A program made the position numbers and the translations under genes. A DNA stretch of 64,000 nucleotides from PALSA-612 sp963791225 (GTDB taxonomy: Bacteria; Actinomycetota; Thermoleophilia; Gaiellales; Gaiellaceae): NCBI GenBank assembly GCA_963791225.1, contig CAWBRV010000008.1, positions 496,001 through 560,000 on the forward strand, written 5' to 3'. The notes below the pieces were generated by a model. That model did no database searches. It was not told the origin of the DNA and was given only the letters and a program-made list of their open reading frames with translations. The stretch's first letter is position 1. The number at the start of each line of letters is the position of its first letter. This document shows, piece after piece, positions 46,296 to 54,568 of the stretch.

Positions 46296-48316
46296 GCCGG
46301 CGCTTCCACTTCGAGCGCCTCCCGCGCGAGCTCGTGGCGCTGGTTGCGCTGGCGCTCACGCGTGTGCTGCCGGACTCGGGTTTCGGGCTTTACCTGAAGC
46401 TGGCGGCTGCGACGCTGGTCGTGCTCCTTCCCGGCGCGCTGATCGCGCGCGTCCTCCGCCGGCCGAGCGTCTCCGCGACGCTCGCCTGGACGCTGGTGGG
46501 GATCTTCGGTTCCGGCGCGATCGTGTTCGCGGTGCACGGCTCGCTCGACCTCGCGCTCGGGCTGTACGCGGCACTCGGAGCCGGAGCGCTCGTCGCGCTG
46601 CTCTCGCGCAGGGTCGTCGCGGCGCGGCGCAGGCCGCTTGGGGTGATCCTGCTCGGAGTCGTCGCGGGCATCCTGATCTGGCAGGTCGCGGGCATGCTCG
46701 ACGGCGACGCGCTGTTCCATCTCGCCCGTGTCCGCAAGTTGCTCGCCTTCTCCGACCTGCATCTGCGGACGCTCGACGAGTTCAAGGACGGCGGACTCCA
46801 TCCCGGGTACGCGTTCCCGCTCTGGCACCTCTTCCTCGCGTTCGTCGCGCGGCTGTCGGGGGTCGACGCCGGGCGCGTGTTGCTGCACGAGGCGAGCATC
46901 CTCTGCCCGCTCGCGTTCGCAGTCGTCTACGAGTCCGGGATCGCGGTCTTCCGTAACCGCAGCGCGGCCTTCGCAACGCTGGCCGGGACGGTGGCGCTGT
47001 TCGCGCTCGCCGGAGGCCACGGCGGCAGCTACATCCACCTGGCTCTTCCGGCGACGACGGCGCGCCAGCTGCTCGTGCCCGTGGTGGTCGCGCTCTTCTT
47101 CTGGTTCGTCCGCCGGCCTTCGCGCGCAGGCGCGGCGACGCTCGCGGCGGGCGGGCTCGCCCTCGCGCTCGTGCACCCGACATACGCGCTGTACGTGCTC
47201 GTGCCGCTCGCGGGCTACGTGGCAGCGCGATGGCTGCTCGCGCGGGTCGAGTTGAAGCAGGGGATCGCCGGGATCGCGACGCTGTTCGTGCCCGCGCTCG
47301 CCGTCTCGCTCTGGCTCTTGCCGCTCGTCCGCGAGACGACCTCGCACAACCCGTCGGACGCCGAGCTGGCGCAGAACCTGAAGCACTACGGCGATCAACT
47401 CGTCGTCTACTCGCTGCACAGCTACCGCATCTCGGCGGAGCTGTTCGTGCGTACCGGTGCGGTCGCGGTCGCGGCGCTCGTGTGCGTGCCGCTCGCGTTC
47501 GCGGCACGGCACCGGCGCTGGGCTGCGCTCGTGCTCGGCGGGACCGTGGTCGTGGCCGCGATCGCGCTCGTGCCGCCGTTCTTCACCACGTTCGCAGACG
47601 TCGTCTCTCTCTCCCAGGCGCGGCGCGTCGTCGGTTTCGTTCCGTTCGCATTTGCCTTCGCCGGCGGCACGGCGGTGCTCTCGCGGAGGCTCGAGGGCTG
47701 GGTGCTGCCGGTCGCGCTCGCGGCGGGGATCGGGCTCGACCTCGCCTGGCCCGGCGACTTCGCCAACGTGCCGGGGGACGGCGGTCCGGCGCTCGCCGCC
47801 TGGATCGCGAGCGTCGGCGGCGCCGTTGCTCTCGTCGTCGGTGCGCTCGCGTGGCGCGACCGGCGCGGCTACACACGGCCGGGCCGGCTGACCGGGCTCG
47901 CCGCCGTCGTGTTCGTGATCCCGGTCGCCGTCTCCGGCTTCTCGCACTGGAGCGCGCCGCCGGCGCCCCCGGGCCTGACGAGCGGCCTCGTTCGCGCGCT
48001 GCATCGCTACGTTCCGAAGGGGGTGGTCGTGTTCTCGGACGACTCGACCGCCTACCGGATCGCGGCGGCGGCGCCCGTGTTCGTCAACGCCGCGCCGCCG
48101 GGGCACGTCGCCGACACGAAGGCGAACCGCCGGTTCGCGCGCCGGACGGACGCGGACAGGTTCCTCGTCACCGGCCGGCTCGCGATCCCGCGACGGTACG
48201 GCGCGCAGTTCGTCGTGCTCGACCTGAACCGGCACGTGCCGCGCCTGTCGCTGCCGCGCCTCTACCGCGATTCCCGCTACGCCCTCTACCGCCTGCCGCG
48301 CACGCAGAGCCGGTAA
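46292..48316 (+). CDS. Large multi-pass membrane protein, possible GT-C glycosyltransferase
   Basis: 674 residues with 12 or more predicted helices in the first 560 residues and a soluble C-terminal domain (ALHRYVPKGVVVFSDDSTAY, RFLVTGRLAIPRRYGAQFVV). The first outer loop has DGDALFHLARVRKLLAFSDL, with the acidic pair after the first helices that is usual for GT-C polyprenyl-dependent transferases. HPGYAFPLWHLFLAFVARLS resembles bacterial YfhO/DUF6541-type proteins. The GTG start overlaps the GT2 stop. Probable role: transfer of a sugar from a lipid carrier outside the membrane. Confidence 0.72.
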   Translation: MSRRFHFERLPRELVALVALALTRVLPDSGFGLYLKLAAATLVVLLPGALIARVLRRPSVSATLAWTLVGIFGSGAIVFAVHGSLDLALGLYAALGAGALVALLSRRVVAARRRPLGVILLGVVAGILIWQVAGMLDGDALFHLARVRKLLAFSDLHLRTLDEFKDGGLHPGYAFPLWHLFLAFVARLSGVDAGRVLLHEASILCPLAFAVVYESGIAVFRNRSAAFATLAGTVALFALAGGHGGSYIHLALPATTARQLLVPVVVALFFWFVRRPSRAGAATLAAGGLALALVHPTYALYVLVPLAGYVAARWLLARVELKQGIAGIATLFVPALAVSLWLLPLVRETTSHNPSDAELAQNLKHYGDQLVVYSLHSYRISAELFVRTGAVAVAALVCVPLAFAARHRRWAALVLGGTVVVAAIALVPPFFTTFADVVSLSQARRVVGFVPFAFAFAGGTAVLSRRLEGWVLPVALAAGIGLDLAWPGDFANVPGDGGPALAAWIASVGGAVALVVGALAWRDRRGYTRPGRLTGLAAVVFVIPVAVSGFSHWSAPPAPPGLTSGLVRALHRYVPKGVVVFSDDSTAYRIAAAAPVFVNAAPPGHVADTKANRRFARRTDADRFLVTGRLAIPRRYGAQFVVLDLNRHVPRLSLPRLYRDSRYALYRLPRTQSR

Positions 48317-48969
48317 CGAAGCGACTCGACCCGGCCGCCGCCGCCGCGCTCGACGAGTCGCAGCCCGCGGATGAAGCTCGGCCGCCACTCGCTGCGGTCG
48401 ACGTCGAACCCGGCCTCGCGCAGCATCGCCTCGATCGTCGCCGCGTCTCGCAGGCCGATGTGCGTCGGGTTCTGCGCCAGGATCAGATCGCGGGCCTTGA
48501 GCCGCTCGATCGGGTGCCGTGGGTTTGGCGTGTACAGCGAGAGCGTCCCACCGGGGCGGAGCACGCGCCTTGTCTCACGCAGCATCGCCCGGAAGGTCTC
48601 CTCGTCGAGGTGCTCGACGAGGTCGGCGGCGACGGCCTTGTCGAAGGAGCCGTCCTCGAACGGCAGGCGGGCGACGTTCGCGAGCTGGAAGGCGAGGTCG
48701 GGGAAGAGTTCGCGCGCCTTCTCGACCGCCAGCGGCTCGGCGTCGACGCCGGCCGTCTCGCAGCCGAAGGTCGAGAGGTAGTGGGAGACAGCTCCTGCGG
48801 CGCAGCCGAGATCGAGGACGCGGTCGCCCGACGCGGGCTCGACGAGTGAGCGCACGGCCTCGAGCCGCAACTCGGTCCACGCCGTCCGCTCGAGGTACGC
48901 GGACGCCATCGTGTCCATGAACTGCTCGTCGTACTCGGCCGGGGCTCGGCGGAACGCTGGCAACCTCAC
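48286..48969 (-). CDS. Class I SAM-dependent methyltransferase
   Basis: 227 residues. Motif I is GDRVLDLGCAAGAVSHYLST, followed by CETAGVDAEPLAVEKARELF, VARLPFEDGSFDKAVAADLV and EHLDEETFRAMLRETRRVLR with PGGTLSLYTPNPRHPIERLK. A Methyltransf_11-type enzyme of unknown substrate, probably a sugar or lipid of this locus. The GTG at 48969 (MRLPAFRRAP form) is preferred; an upstream GTG at 49032 would add an Arg-rich stretch not typical of proteins. Its 3' end overlaps the convergent membrane protein by 31 bases. Confidence 0.82.
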   Translation of the reverse strand: MRLPAFRRAPAEYDEQFMDTMASAYLERTAWTELRLEAVRSLVEPASGDRVLDLGCAAGAVSHYLSTFGCETAGVDAEPLAVEKARELFPDLAFQLANVARLPFEDGSFDKAVAADLVEHLDEETFRAMLRETRRVLRPGGTLSLYTPNPRHPIERLKARDLILAQNPTHIGLRDAATIEAMLREAGFDVDRSEWRPSFIRGLRLVERGGGGRVESLRYRLCVRGRR

Positions 48970-49002
48970 CGGGCCAGTCTGACGCAGACGCCGATGCCGG
49001 AA

Positions 49003-49013
49003 GTGCCTGACAC
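49003..49013. repeat. GTGCCTGACAC element related to the palindrome at 27066
   Basis: Intergenic, between the divergent methyltransferase and acetyltransferase genes. Its complement GTGTCAGGCAC resembles GTGTCAGACAC at 27068-27078 in ten of eleven bases. Confidence 0.35.
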
Positions 49014-49037
49014 GGCCACGGAGTAGGCTCACGCCGC

Positions 49038-49536
49038 GTGAGGATCGAGACCGAGCGGCTCGTCCTGCGCCCCGTGCGCGCCGACGACCTCGACGACTAC
49101 CGGGGCCTGGGGATCCGCCTCGACGCCGCCCGTCGCGAGGTCGAGTACGCGGTCACGCACTGGGCCGAGCACGGCTTCGGGCCCTGGGCGATCCACGAGC
49201 CCGGCTCGGATGCGGCTCGTCGGCGTGCTCGAGGTCCACTTCGCCGGCGAGGGCATCGGCGGGATCGAGCCGGACGAGGTGGAGATCGGCTGGACGGTCG
49301 CCCCGGCCCGGCGTCGGCTCGGGATCGCGACCGAGGCCGCCCGCGCCGCCGCCGCGGACGCGTTCGAGCGTGCCAGTCCGCCGCACCTCGTCGCCTACAT
49401 CCGGCCGGAGAACGCGACCTCGCTCCGGATCGCGGCCGCTCTCGGCATGCGCGACGACGGCGAGGGGACGACGAGGTCGGGAGATCGCATGCGCATCTTC
49501 CGCCTCCCGCGCCCGACTACCATCGAGCCCGCGTGA
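49038..49536 (+). pseudogene. GNAT (RimJ/RimL-type) acetyltransferase with a one-base frameshift
   Basis: The first part, from GTG 49038, reads MRIETERLVLRPVRADDLDD through HGFGPWAIHEPGSDA. The frame then becomes Arg-rich nonsense. The rest of the GNAT domain is in the +1 frame from about 49210: LVGVLEVHFAGEG, EIGWTVAPARRRLGIATEAA (acetyl-CoA motif A) and PENATSLRIAAALGMRDDG. Removing one G in the GCGG run near 49211-49214 restores a continuous protein of about 165 residues (GSDALVGVLEVHF), the normal size. The second frame ends in a TGA overlapping the next start as GTGA, which confirms it as the true end. Either a recent inactivation or a sequencing error. A TAGGCT hexamer lies eight bases before the start. 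Confidence 0.8.
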
Positions 49537-50789
49537 AGGTCCTCCTCGTGACCCTGTATTTCCCGCCCGCCGGCGGCGGCGGTGTCCAGCGCTCGCTCAA
49601 GCTGGCGACGCACCTGCCGGGGTACGGGATCGAGACGCACGTGCTCGCGCCGGACGACCCGAAGTGGGTGCACCGCGACGACGAGCTCGTCACGCCGACG
49701 CAGGCCTGGGTCCATCGCGCGCAGTACGTCGGGCCGACCGGCAGGCGCCCGGCCGACGAGCTGCACGGCACGGAGGGCTTCGAGCGCTTCGCGACCCAGG
49801 TGCGCCTGTTCGGGCGGCGCCTGCTCGTGCCCGACGAGAACGTGAGCTGGAACCTGACGGCGATCCCGGCCGCGACGCGGATCGTCAAGCGCGAGGGAAT
49901 CGACGTCGTGATCACCACGTCGCCGCCGAACTCGATCCACCTCGTCGGCGCCGCGGTCAAGCGGCTCACCGGCGTACGCTGGGTCGCGGATCTGCGCGAC
50001 TCGATCGTGGCGCACCCGCATCGGCGTACGGACACGCTCGCGGCGCGCACGAAGGAGAGGACGACCGAGGGGATCGCCCGCCTCGTCGCGCACTCGGCGG
50101 ATGCGATCGTGGCCGCCGCTGACGCGATCGCCGACGAGGCGCGCTCGCTCCAGCCCGCAGGCCCCGTGACGACGATCCCGAACGGCTGCGACTTCGACGA
50201 CTTCGCGGGACTCGCGTACCGGCGCGGCGAGCGGTTCACGATCACCCACGCGGGCAGCTTCTTCGGCCGCCGCGACCCGCGGCCGTTCCTGCAGGCGCTT
50301 GCCGACTCGAAGCTGGACGCGGTCGCCCGCTTCGTCGGCGACTTCCGTCCGGCCGACCGCGAGTGGGCCGAGCAGCTCGGGCTCGGAGACCGGCTCGAGC
50401 TCGTCCCCTACGCGTCGCACCATCGCGCGCTCGAGCTGCAGCGCTCCTCGGACGCACTCCTGCTGCTGATCCCGGAGGCGGGCGGCCGCGGCCGCGGCGT
50501 GCTCTCGGGCAAGGTCTTCGAGTACCTGGCCGCCGAGCGCCCGATCCTCGCCGTCGTGCCGCCGGACGGCGCCGCCGCCGACCTGATCCGCGAGGTCGGG
50601 ACCGGCGTCGTCGCGGCCCCGGAGGACGTCGGGGCGATCCGCGAGGCGCTCGCCGGGCTGCACGAGCGCTGGCGGGCCGGGTCGCTGAACGGGGCTTCTC
50701 TCCCGCAGGACGTGCGCGAGCGTCTCGACCGCCGCTCGCGGGTCCGCGAGTACGCCGACCTGCTCCTCAACCTGGGGACGACCGCGTGA
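49533..50789 (+). CDS. GT4-type glycosyltransferase
   Basis: 418 residues, GT-B fold. The N-terminal domain is VLLVTLYFPPAGGGGVQRSL, ETHVLAPDDPKWVHRDDELV, IDVVITTSPPNSIHLVGAAV and WVADLRDSIVAHPHRR. The donor-binding C-terminal domain has FTITHAGSFFGRRDPRPFLQ, YASHHRALELQRSSDALLLL and GVLSGKVFEYLAAERPILAV (the E-x7-E-like region). It resembles cytoplasmic transferases that extend surface polysaccharides. The GTG start overlaps the acetyltransferase stop, and its stop overlaps the O-antigen ligase gene. Confidence 0.88.
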   Translation: MKVLLVTLYFPPAGGGGVQRSLKLATHLPGYGIETHVLAPDDPKWVHRDDELVTPTQAWVHRAQYVGPTGRRPADELHGTEGFERFATQVRLFGRRLLVPDENVSWNLTAIPAATRIVKREGIDVVITTSPPNSIHLVGAAVKRLTGVRWVADLRDSIVAHPHRRTDTLAARTKERTTEGIARLVAHSADAIVAAADAIADEARSLQPAGPVTTIPNGCDFDDFAGLAYRRGERFTITHAGSFFGRRDPRPFLQALADSKLDAVARFVGDFRPADREWAEQLGLGDRLELVPYASHHRALELQRSSDALLLLIPEAGGRGRGVLSGKVFEYLAAERPILAVVPPDGAAADLIREVGTGVVAAPEDVGAIREALAGLHERWRAGSLNGASLPQDVRERLDRRSRVREYADLLLNLGTTA

Positions 50790-52159
50790 AGTTCAGGCCG
50801 GCACGCTTCTTCTTCCTCGCGACGGTCTTCTGCGCCACGTTCGAGAAGCTGAACTGGAACATCGCCGGGGCGATCGAGATCGCGGACATCCTGGCGATCG
50901 GCTTCATCGTCTCCTTCACGCTTCGGGAGATCGCGCGCCACGACCGCCGGTTCGTGCGGACGGCGGCGATCGTCGGCTGCTTCCTGCTGCTCTTTCTGCT
51001 CGTCTACCTCGCCGGCTACTTCTCGCTCGGCTCGGGGCAGGCGGTGCAGCAGTACTGGAAGGGGTTCATCAAGTTCGGGATCCACTTCCTGTTCCTGCTG
51101 CTCGGTGTCATCTACCTCTCGCGCCACTCGGCCCGCTTCTACCTGCGGACGATCGGCTGGTTCACGGCCGGCATGGTCTTCAACGCGATCTACGGCGTGA
51201 TCCAGCTCATGGCGGCGCGCTCGGGCACGAACCTCGACGCCCGGGTGATCAGCCCGATCACGGGCGGGGCGAGCTCGATCAACGTCTACGGGATCTTCCA
51301 GCAGACCGGGTTCATCTACCGCCCGAACGCGCTCACGGGCGATCCGAACCACCTCGGGATCATGCTGATCCTGCCGCTGCTCATCCTGACGCCTCTCTAC
51401 CTGCGGCTCGAGCGCGGCAATCCCTGGAAGCTCAGACTCGGGCTGACGCTCGCGTTCCTGCTCGTCGTCGAGGTGCTGACACTGTCGCGAAGCGGCATCG
51501 GCGGGCTGATCCTCGGCTTCGCGCTGCTCGCGATCCCCTACCGGCACCGCATCTTCTCTCGCCAGGTGCTGATCCCGGTCGCGGTCGTCGCGATCGGGTT
51601 CGTGGCGCTGATCGCGACCAGCCCGGCGTACTTCCTCAAGGTGATCGGTTCGCGCTTCGAGACCGGCGGCGGCTCGACGTCGGCGCACTTCAGCGTCTAC
51701 GACTTCGTCCCTACGATCCTCCACTCGCACCCGGCCTTCGGCCTCGGGCTGAACAACTTCGCGGTCTACTACCAGGAGGTCACCGGCCAGGCGAACTGGG
51801 GGCCGCACTCGTACTACGTCGCGCTGATCGTGGAGACGGGTCTCGTCGGGACGATCGTGTTCCTCGGCTTCCTCCTCTACCTGTTCGCGCGCACGGCCTT
51901 CGCCCGGCGCCTCGGTCGCCACCTCGCCGCTCGAGGCGACCCAGCCGGCGCCCGCGTGACGCCGCTCGCCTGGGGCATGACGGCAGCGCTCGTCGGGACA
52001 TTGTTCGCGAACGTCTTCTACCTGACGATGTCCTTCTACTACTTCTATGTGTTCGTGGCCCTCCTGCTCGCGCTGCCGATCGTCTACGGCCCGCGGACGG
52101 TGGCCCCCGCCCGCGCGCGCCCGGCTCCGAGCCCGCAACCGACGCCGGTTCCGGCCTAA
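50786..52159 (+). CDS. O-antigen ligase/polymerase-like membrane protein
   Basis: 457 residues with about 11 helices. The large outer loop follows the Wzy/WaaL pattern: SINVYGIFQQTGFIYRPNAL with LTGDPNHLGIMLILPLLILT, LTLSRSGIGGLILGFALLAI, and PTILHSHPAFGLGLNNFAVY with GPHSYYVALIVETGLVGTIV (conserved Arg/His). It is the second such protein in the window (the other is at 14.1 kb) and shares no obvious close sequence with it. The tail is proline/alanine-rich. GTG start coupled to the GT4 gene. It would polymerise or ligate the finished repeat unit at the outer face of the membrane. Confidence 0.86.
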   Translation: MKFRPARFFFLATVFCATFEKLNWNIAGAIEIADILAIGFIVSFTLREIARHDRRFVRTAAIVGCFLLLFLLVYLAGYFSLGSGQAVQQYWKGFIKFGIHFLFLLLGVIYLSRHSARFYLRTIGWFTAGMVFNAIYGVIQLMAARSGTNLDARVISPITGGASSINVYGIFQQTGFIYRPNALTGDPNHLGIMLILPLLILTPLYLRLERGNPWKLRLGLTLAFLLVVEVLTLSRSGIGGLILGFALLAIPYRHRIFSRQVLIPVAVVAIGFVALIATSPAYFLKVIGSRFETGGGSTSAHFSVYDFVPTILHSHPAFGLGLNNFAVYYQEVTGQANWGPHSYYVALIVETGLVGTIVFLGFLLYLFARTAFARRLGRHLAARGDPAGARVTPLAWGMTAALVGTLFANVFYLTMSFYYFYVFVALLLALPIVYGPRTVAPARARPAPSPQPTPVPA

Positions 52160-52216
52160 CCTCGGTCTAACAACGCTCGGGTTGACTACCCCGGGCGATA
52201 CGATCGGGCGACGGCC

Positions 52217-52225
52217 AGGAGGAGG
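52217..52225 (+). promoter_or_regulatory. Strong ribosome-binding site AGGAGGAGG of neuB
   Basis: Purine-rich Shine-Dalgarno sequence five bases before ATG 52231. It marks neuB as having a leadered transcript, unlike most operon heads here. The 71-base gap upstream of neuB also has TACGAT at 52199-52204 (a possible -10) without a properly spaced -35. Confidence 0.6.
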
Positions 52226-52230
52226 ACTGG

Positions 52231-53325
52231 ATGAGGGAGCTCGTAGTCGACGGCAGGCAGATCTCGGAGGGCGGCGACGTCTACGTCATCGCCGAAGTCG
52301 GACACAACCACCAGGGGTCGCTGATCAAGGCGATCGAATTCCTCGAGGCTGCGCGGCAGTGCGGGGTGGACGCGATGAAGCTGCAGAAGCGCGACAACCG
52401 CACGCTGTTCACGCGGGCCATGTTCGACCAGCCCTACGACCACGAGAACAGCTTCGGCAGGACGTACGGCGAGCACCGCGAGGCGCTCGAGCTGTCCGAC
52501 AAGGACTGGTTCGAGCTCATGCACCAGGCCCGCGAGCTCGGGGTCACGCTGTTCGGTACCACGTTCGACCTGCGGAGCGCGGACTTCCTCGCCGAGCTGG
52601 GCGCGCCCGCCTTCAAGATCGCGTCCGCCGACCTCGTCAACACGCCGCTGCTCCGACAGGTCGCTTCGTACGGCAAGCCGATCTTCCTGTCCACGGGCGG
52701 CGGGACGCTCGAGGATGTCGAGCGCGCCGTCGAGGTGATCCTGCCGATCAACCGGCAGCTCTGCCTGATGCAGTGCACGGCTTCCTACCCGGCCGAGGCG
52801 GAGGATCTCAACTTGCGTGTGATCACCACCTTCCGCGAGCGCTTCCCCGAGCTCGTGATCGGGCTCTCCGACCATCAGGACGGGTACGCGATGTCCCTCC
52901 TCGGCTACGCGCTGGGCGCGCAGGTGATCGAGAAGCACTTCACGCTCAGCCACGGCTGGAAGGGCACCGACCACGCGTTCTCGCTGATGCCCGACGGGAT
53001 GCGCCGGCTGGTGCGTGACCTGCGGCGTGCTCCGCTCGCGCTCGGTGACGGCGTGAAGCGCCCGCTGCCGTCCGAGGAGAGCGCGATCCGGAAGATGGGC
53101 AAGAAGCTCGTCGCTGCGCGCGATCTCCCCCGTGGCCACGTGCTCGCGCCCGGGGACGTCGAGGCGAAATCGCCCGCCGACGGCGGCCTGCCGCCGTACG
53201 AGCTCGAGCGTGTGCTCGGGCGCCGGCTGGTGAGGTCGCTCGCGTTCGAGGAGGACGTGACCTTCGAGGACCTCGCGCCCGCCGAGGAGCCTGTCGCGGC
53301 GCCGGGCGGCGTCGCCGAGCGTTGA
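52231..53325 (+). CDS. neuB: N-acetylneuraminate/nonulosonate synthase (NeuB family) with SAF domain
   Basis: 364 residues. Condenses phosphoenolpyruvate with a six-carbon sugar (or its 6-phosphate) to form a nine-carbon 2-keto acid. The TIM barrel (about 1-280) has VYVIAEVGHNHQGSLIKAIE (metal His), CGVDAMKLQKRDNRTLFT, APAFKIASADLVNTPLLRQV, IFLSTGGGTLEDVERAVEV, LMQCTASYPAEAEDLNLRVI, IGLSDHQDGYAMSL and VIEKHFTLSHGWKGTDHAFS. The antifreeze-like SAF domain (about 290-350) is ARDLPRGHVLAPGDVEAKSP and GGLPPYELERVLGRRLVRSL. First gene of an overlapping run to 59.6 kb. The substrate sugar is uncertain because no 2-epimerase (NeuC) is present. Confidence 0.92.
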   Translation: MRELVVDGRQISEGGDVYVIAEVGHNHQGSLIKAIEFLEAARQCGVDAMKLQKRDNRTLFTRAMFDQPYDHENSFGRTYGEHREALELSDKDWFELMHQARELGVTLFGTTFDLRSADFLAELGAPAFKIASADLVNTPLLRQVASYGKPIFLSTGGGTLEDVERAVEVILPINRQLCLMQCTASYPAEAEDLNLRVITTFRERFPELVIGLSDHQDGYAMSLLGYALGAQVIEKHFTLSHGWKGTDHAFSLMPDGMRRLVRDLRRAPLALGDGVKRPLPSEESAIRKMGKKLVAARDLPRGHVLAPGDVEAKSPADGGLPPYELERVLGRRLVRSLAFEEDVTFEDLAPAEEPVAAPGGVAER

Positions 53326-53810
53326 GCGACCTCGACCCGCTGCTTCAAGCCGTCCGGCTCGCAGTCTTCGACTTCGACGGCGTCTTCACCGACAACTCCG
53401 TGTGGGTGGACGAGAACGGCGGCGAGTCCGTGCGCTGCTGCCGGGCGGACGGCTTCGGGCTCGCGCGGCTGCGTGAGGTCGGTGTCGGTGCGGTCATCCT
53501 CACGTCCGAGACGGTCCCGGTCGCGGTGGCCCGCGCGAGGAAGCTCGAGATCGACTGCCGGCACGGGCTCGGCGACAAGCTGGCCGCGCTGCGCGAGGAG
53601 ACCGAGCGCCGCGGTGTCCCGCTCGAGCAGACGGCGTACGTCGGCAACGACGTGAACGACGCGGACTGCCTGCGCGCGGTCGGCCTGCCCGTCTGCCCTG
53701 CGGACGCGTGGCCCGAGGTGGCAGGCCTCGCGCGCTGGACGCTCGAGCGCCGGGGCGGCGAGGGCTGCGTGCGCGAGTTCTGCGACGCCGTCTGGAGCGC
53801 GCGACTGTGA
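53322..53810 (+). CDS. HAD-family phosphatase, KdsC-like (probable nonulosonate-phosphate phosphatase)
   Basis: 162 residues. LAVFDFDGVFTDNSVWVDEN (Asp 17 and 19), GFGLARLREVGVGAVILTSE, RHGLGDKLAALREETERRGV and TAYVGNDVNDADCLRAVGLP are the four HAD motifs as arranged in KdsC, a tetrameric cap-less phosphatase. Beside neuB it would remove the phosphate left by a synthase that uses a sugar 6-phosphate. TTG 53322 overlaps the neuB stop (TTGA). The same fold appears fused to NeuA in some bacteria; here it is separate. Confidence 0.87.
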   Translation: MSDLDPLLQAVRLAVFDFDGVFTDNSVWVDENGGESVRCCRADGFGLARLREVGVGAVILTSETVPVAVARARKLEIDCRHGLGDKLAALREETERRGVPLEQTAYVGNDVNDADCLRAVGLPVCPADAWPEVAGLARWTLERRGGEGCVREFCDAVWSARL

Positions 53811-54568
53811 CCGACGAGCTGTTCGACCTCTCCGGCCGGGTCGCCGTCGTCACGGGCGGGCTCGGACAGCTCGGCTCCGTCTACGTGGACGGGCTCATCC
53901 GGCGGGGCATGAAGGTGGCGATCTTCGACGTCGCGGGGGACGATCCCGTCGACGTCACGAGCCGCGCCTCGATCGAGGCGGCCACGGAGCGCGTGATCGC
54001 GGAGCTCGGCGTGCCGCACCTGCTCGTCAACAACGCGGCGCTCGACTCGCCGCCGGACGCGCCGCCCGAGGAGGTCGGCCCGTTCGAGACCTACCCCGAG
54101 TCGTCGTTCGACCGGGTCATGGACGTGAACGTGAAGGGCACGCTGCTCTGCTGCCAGGTCGTCGGCGCGGCCATGGCCCGGGAGGGCAGGGGGTCGATCG
54201 TGAACGTGTCCTCGATCTACGGGCTGCTCTCGCCTCAACAGGGCGTCTACGAGTTCCGGCGCCGCGAGGGCGAGAGCTTCACGAAGCCCGTCGCCTACTC
54301 GGTCTCGAAGTCGGCGATCCTGAACCTGACGCGCTACCTCGCAACCTACTGGGCGAAGGACGGCGTGCGCGTCAACACGCTCACCCTCGCCGGCGTGTTC
54401 GACGACCAGCCGCAGGAGTTCCTGGACGCGTACACGCAGCGCGTGCCGCTCGGGCGCATGGCCGAGGCGCGCGAGGCGCTCGGCGCGGTCGTCTTCCTCG
54501 CCTCCGACGCCTCGTCGTACGTGACCGGCGCCAACCTGGTCGTCGACGGCGGCTGGTCGGCCTGGTGA
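53807..54568 (+). CDS. Short-chain dehydrogenase/reductase (SDR, PtmA-like)
   Basis: 253 residues. The dinucleotide motif is VAVVTGGLGQLGSVYVDGLI (TGxxGxxG); NNAALDSPPDAPP, IVNVSSIYGLLSPQQGVYEF and the catalytic YSVSK (Tyr 164, Lys 168) follow, and the C-terminal YVTGANLVVDGGWSAW is classical. Related SDRs accompany neuA/neuB genes in flagellin-glycosylation and legionaminate loci. It probably oxidises or reduces a sugar hydroxyl in this pathway. GTG 53807 and the next start both overlap by four bases. Confidence 0.87.
   Translation: MTDELFDLSGRVAVVTGGLGQLGSVYVDGLIRRGMKVAIFDVAGDDPVDVTSRASIEAATERVIAELGVPHLLVNNAALDSPPDAPPEEVGPFETYPESSFDRVMDVNVKGTLLCCQVVGAAMAREGRGSIVNVSSIYGLLSPQQGVYEFRRREGESFTKPVAYSVSKSAILNLTRYLATYWAKDGVRVNTLTLAGVFDDQPQEFLDAYTQRVPLGRMAEAREALGAVVFLASDASSYVTGANLVVDGGWSAW

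Noticed and set aside
52182..52204. TTGACT...TACGAT promoter of neuB
   Set aside because: Only 11 bases separate the hexamers, too short for a sigma70-type promoter.
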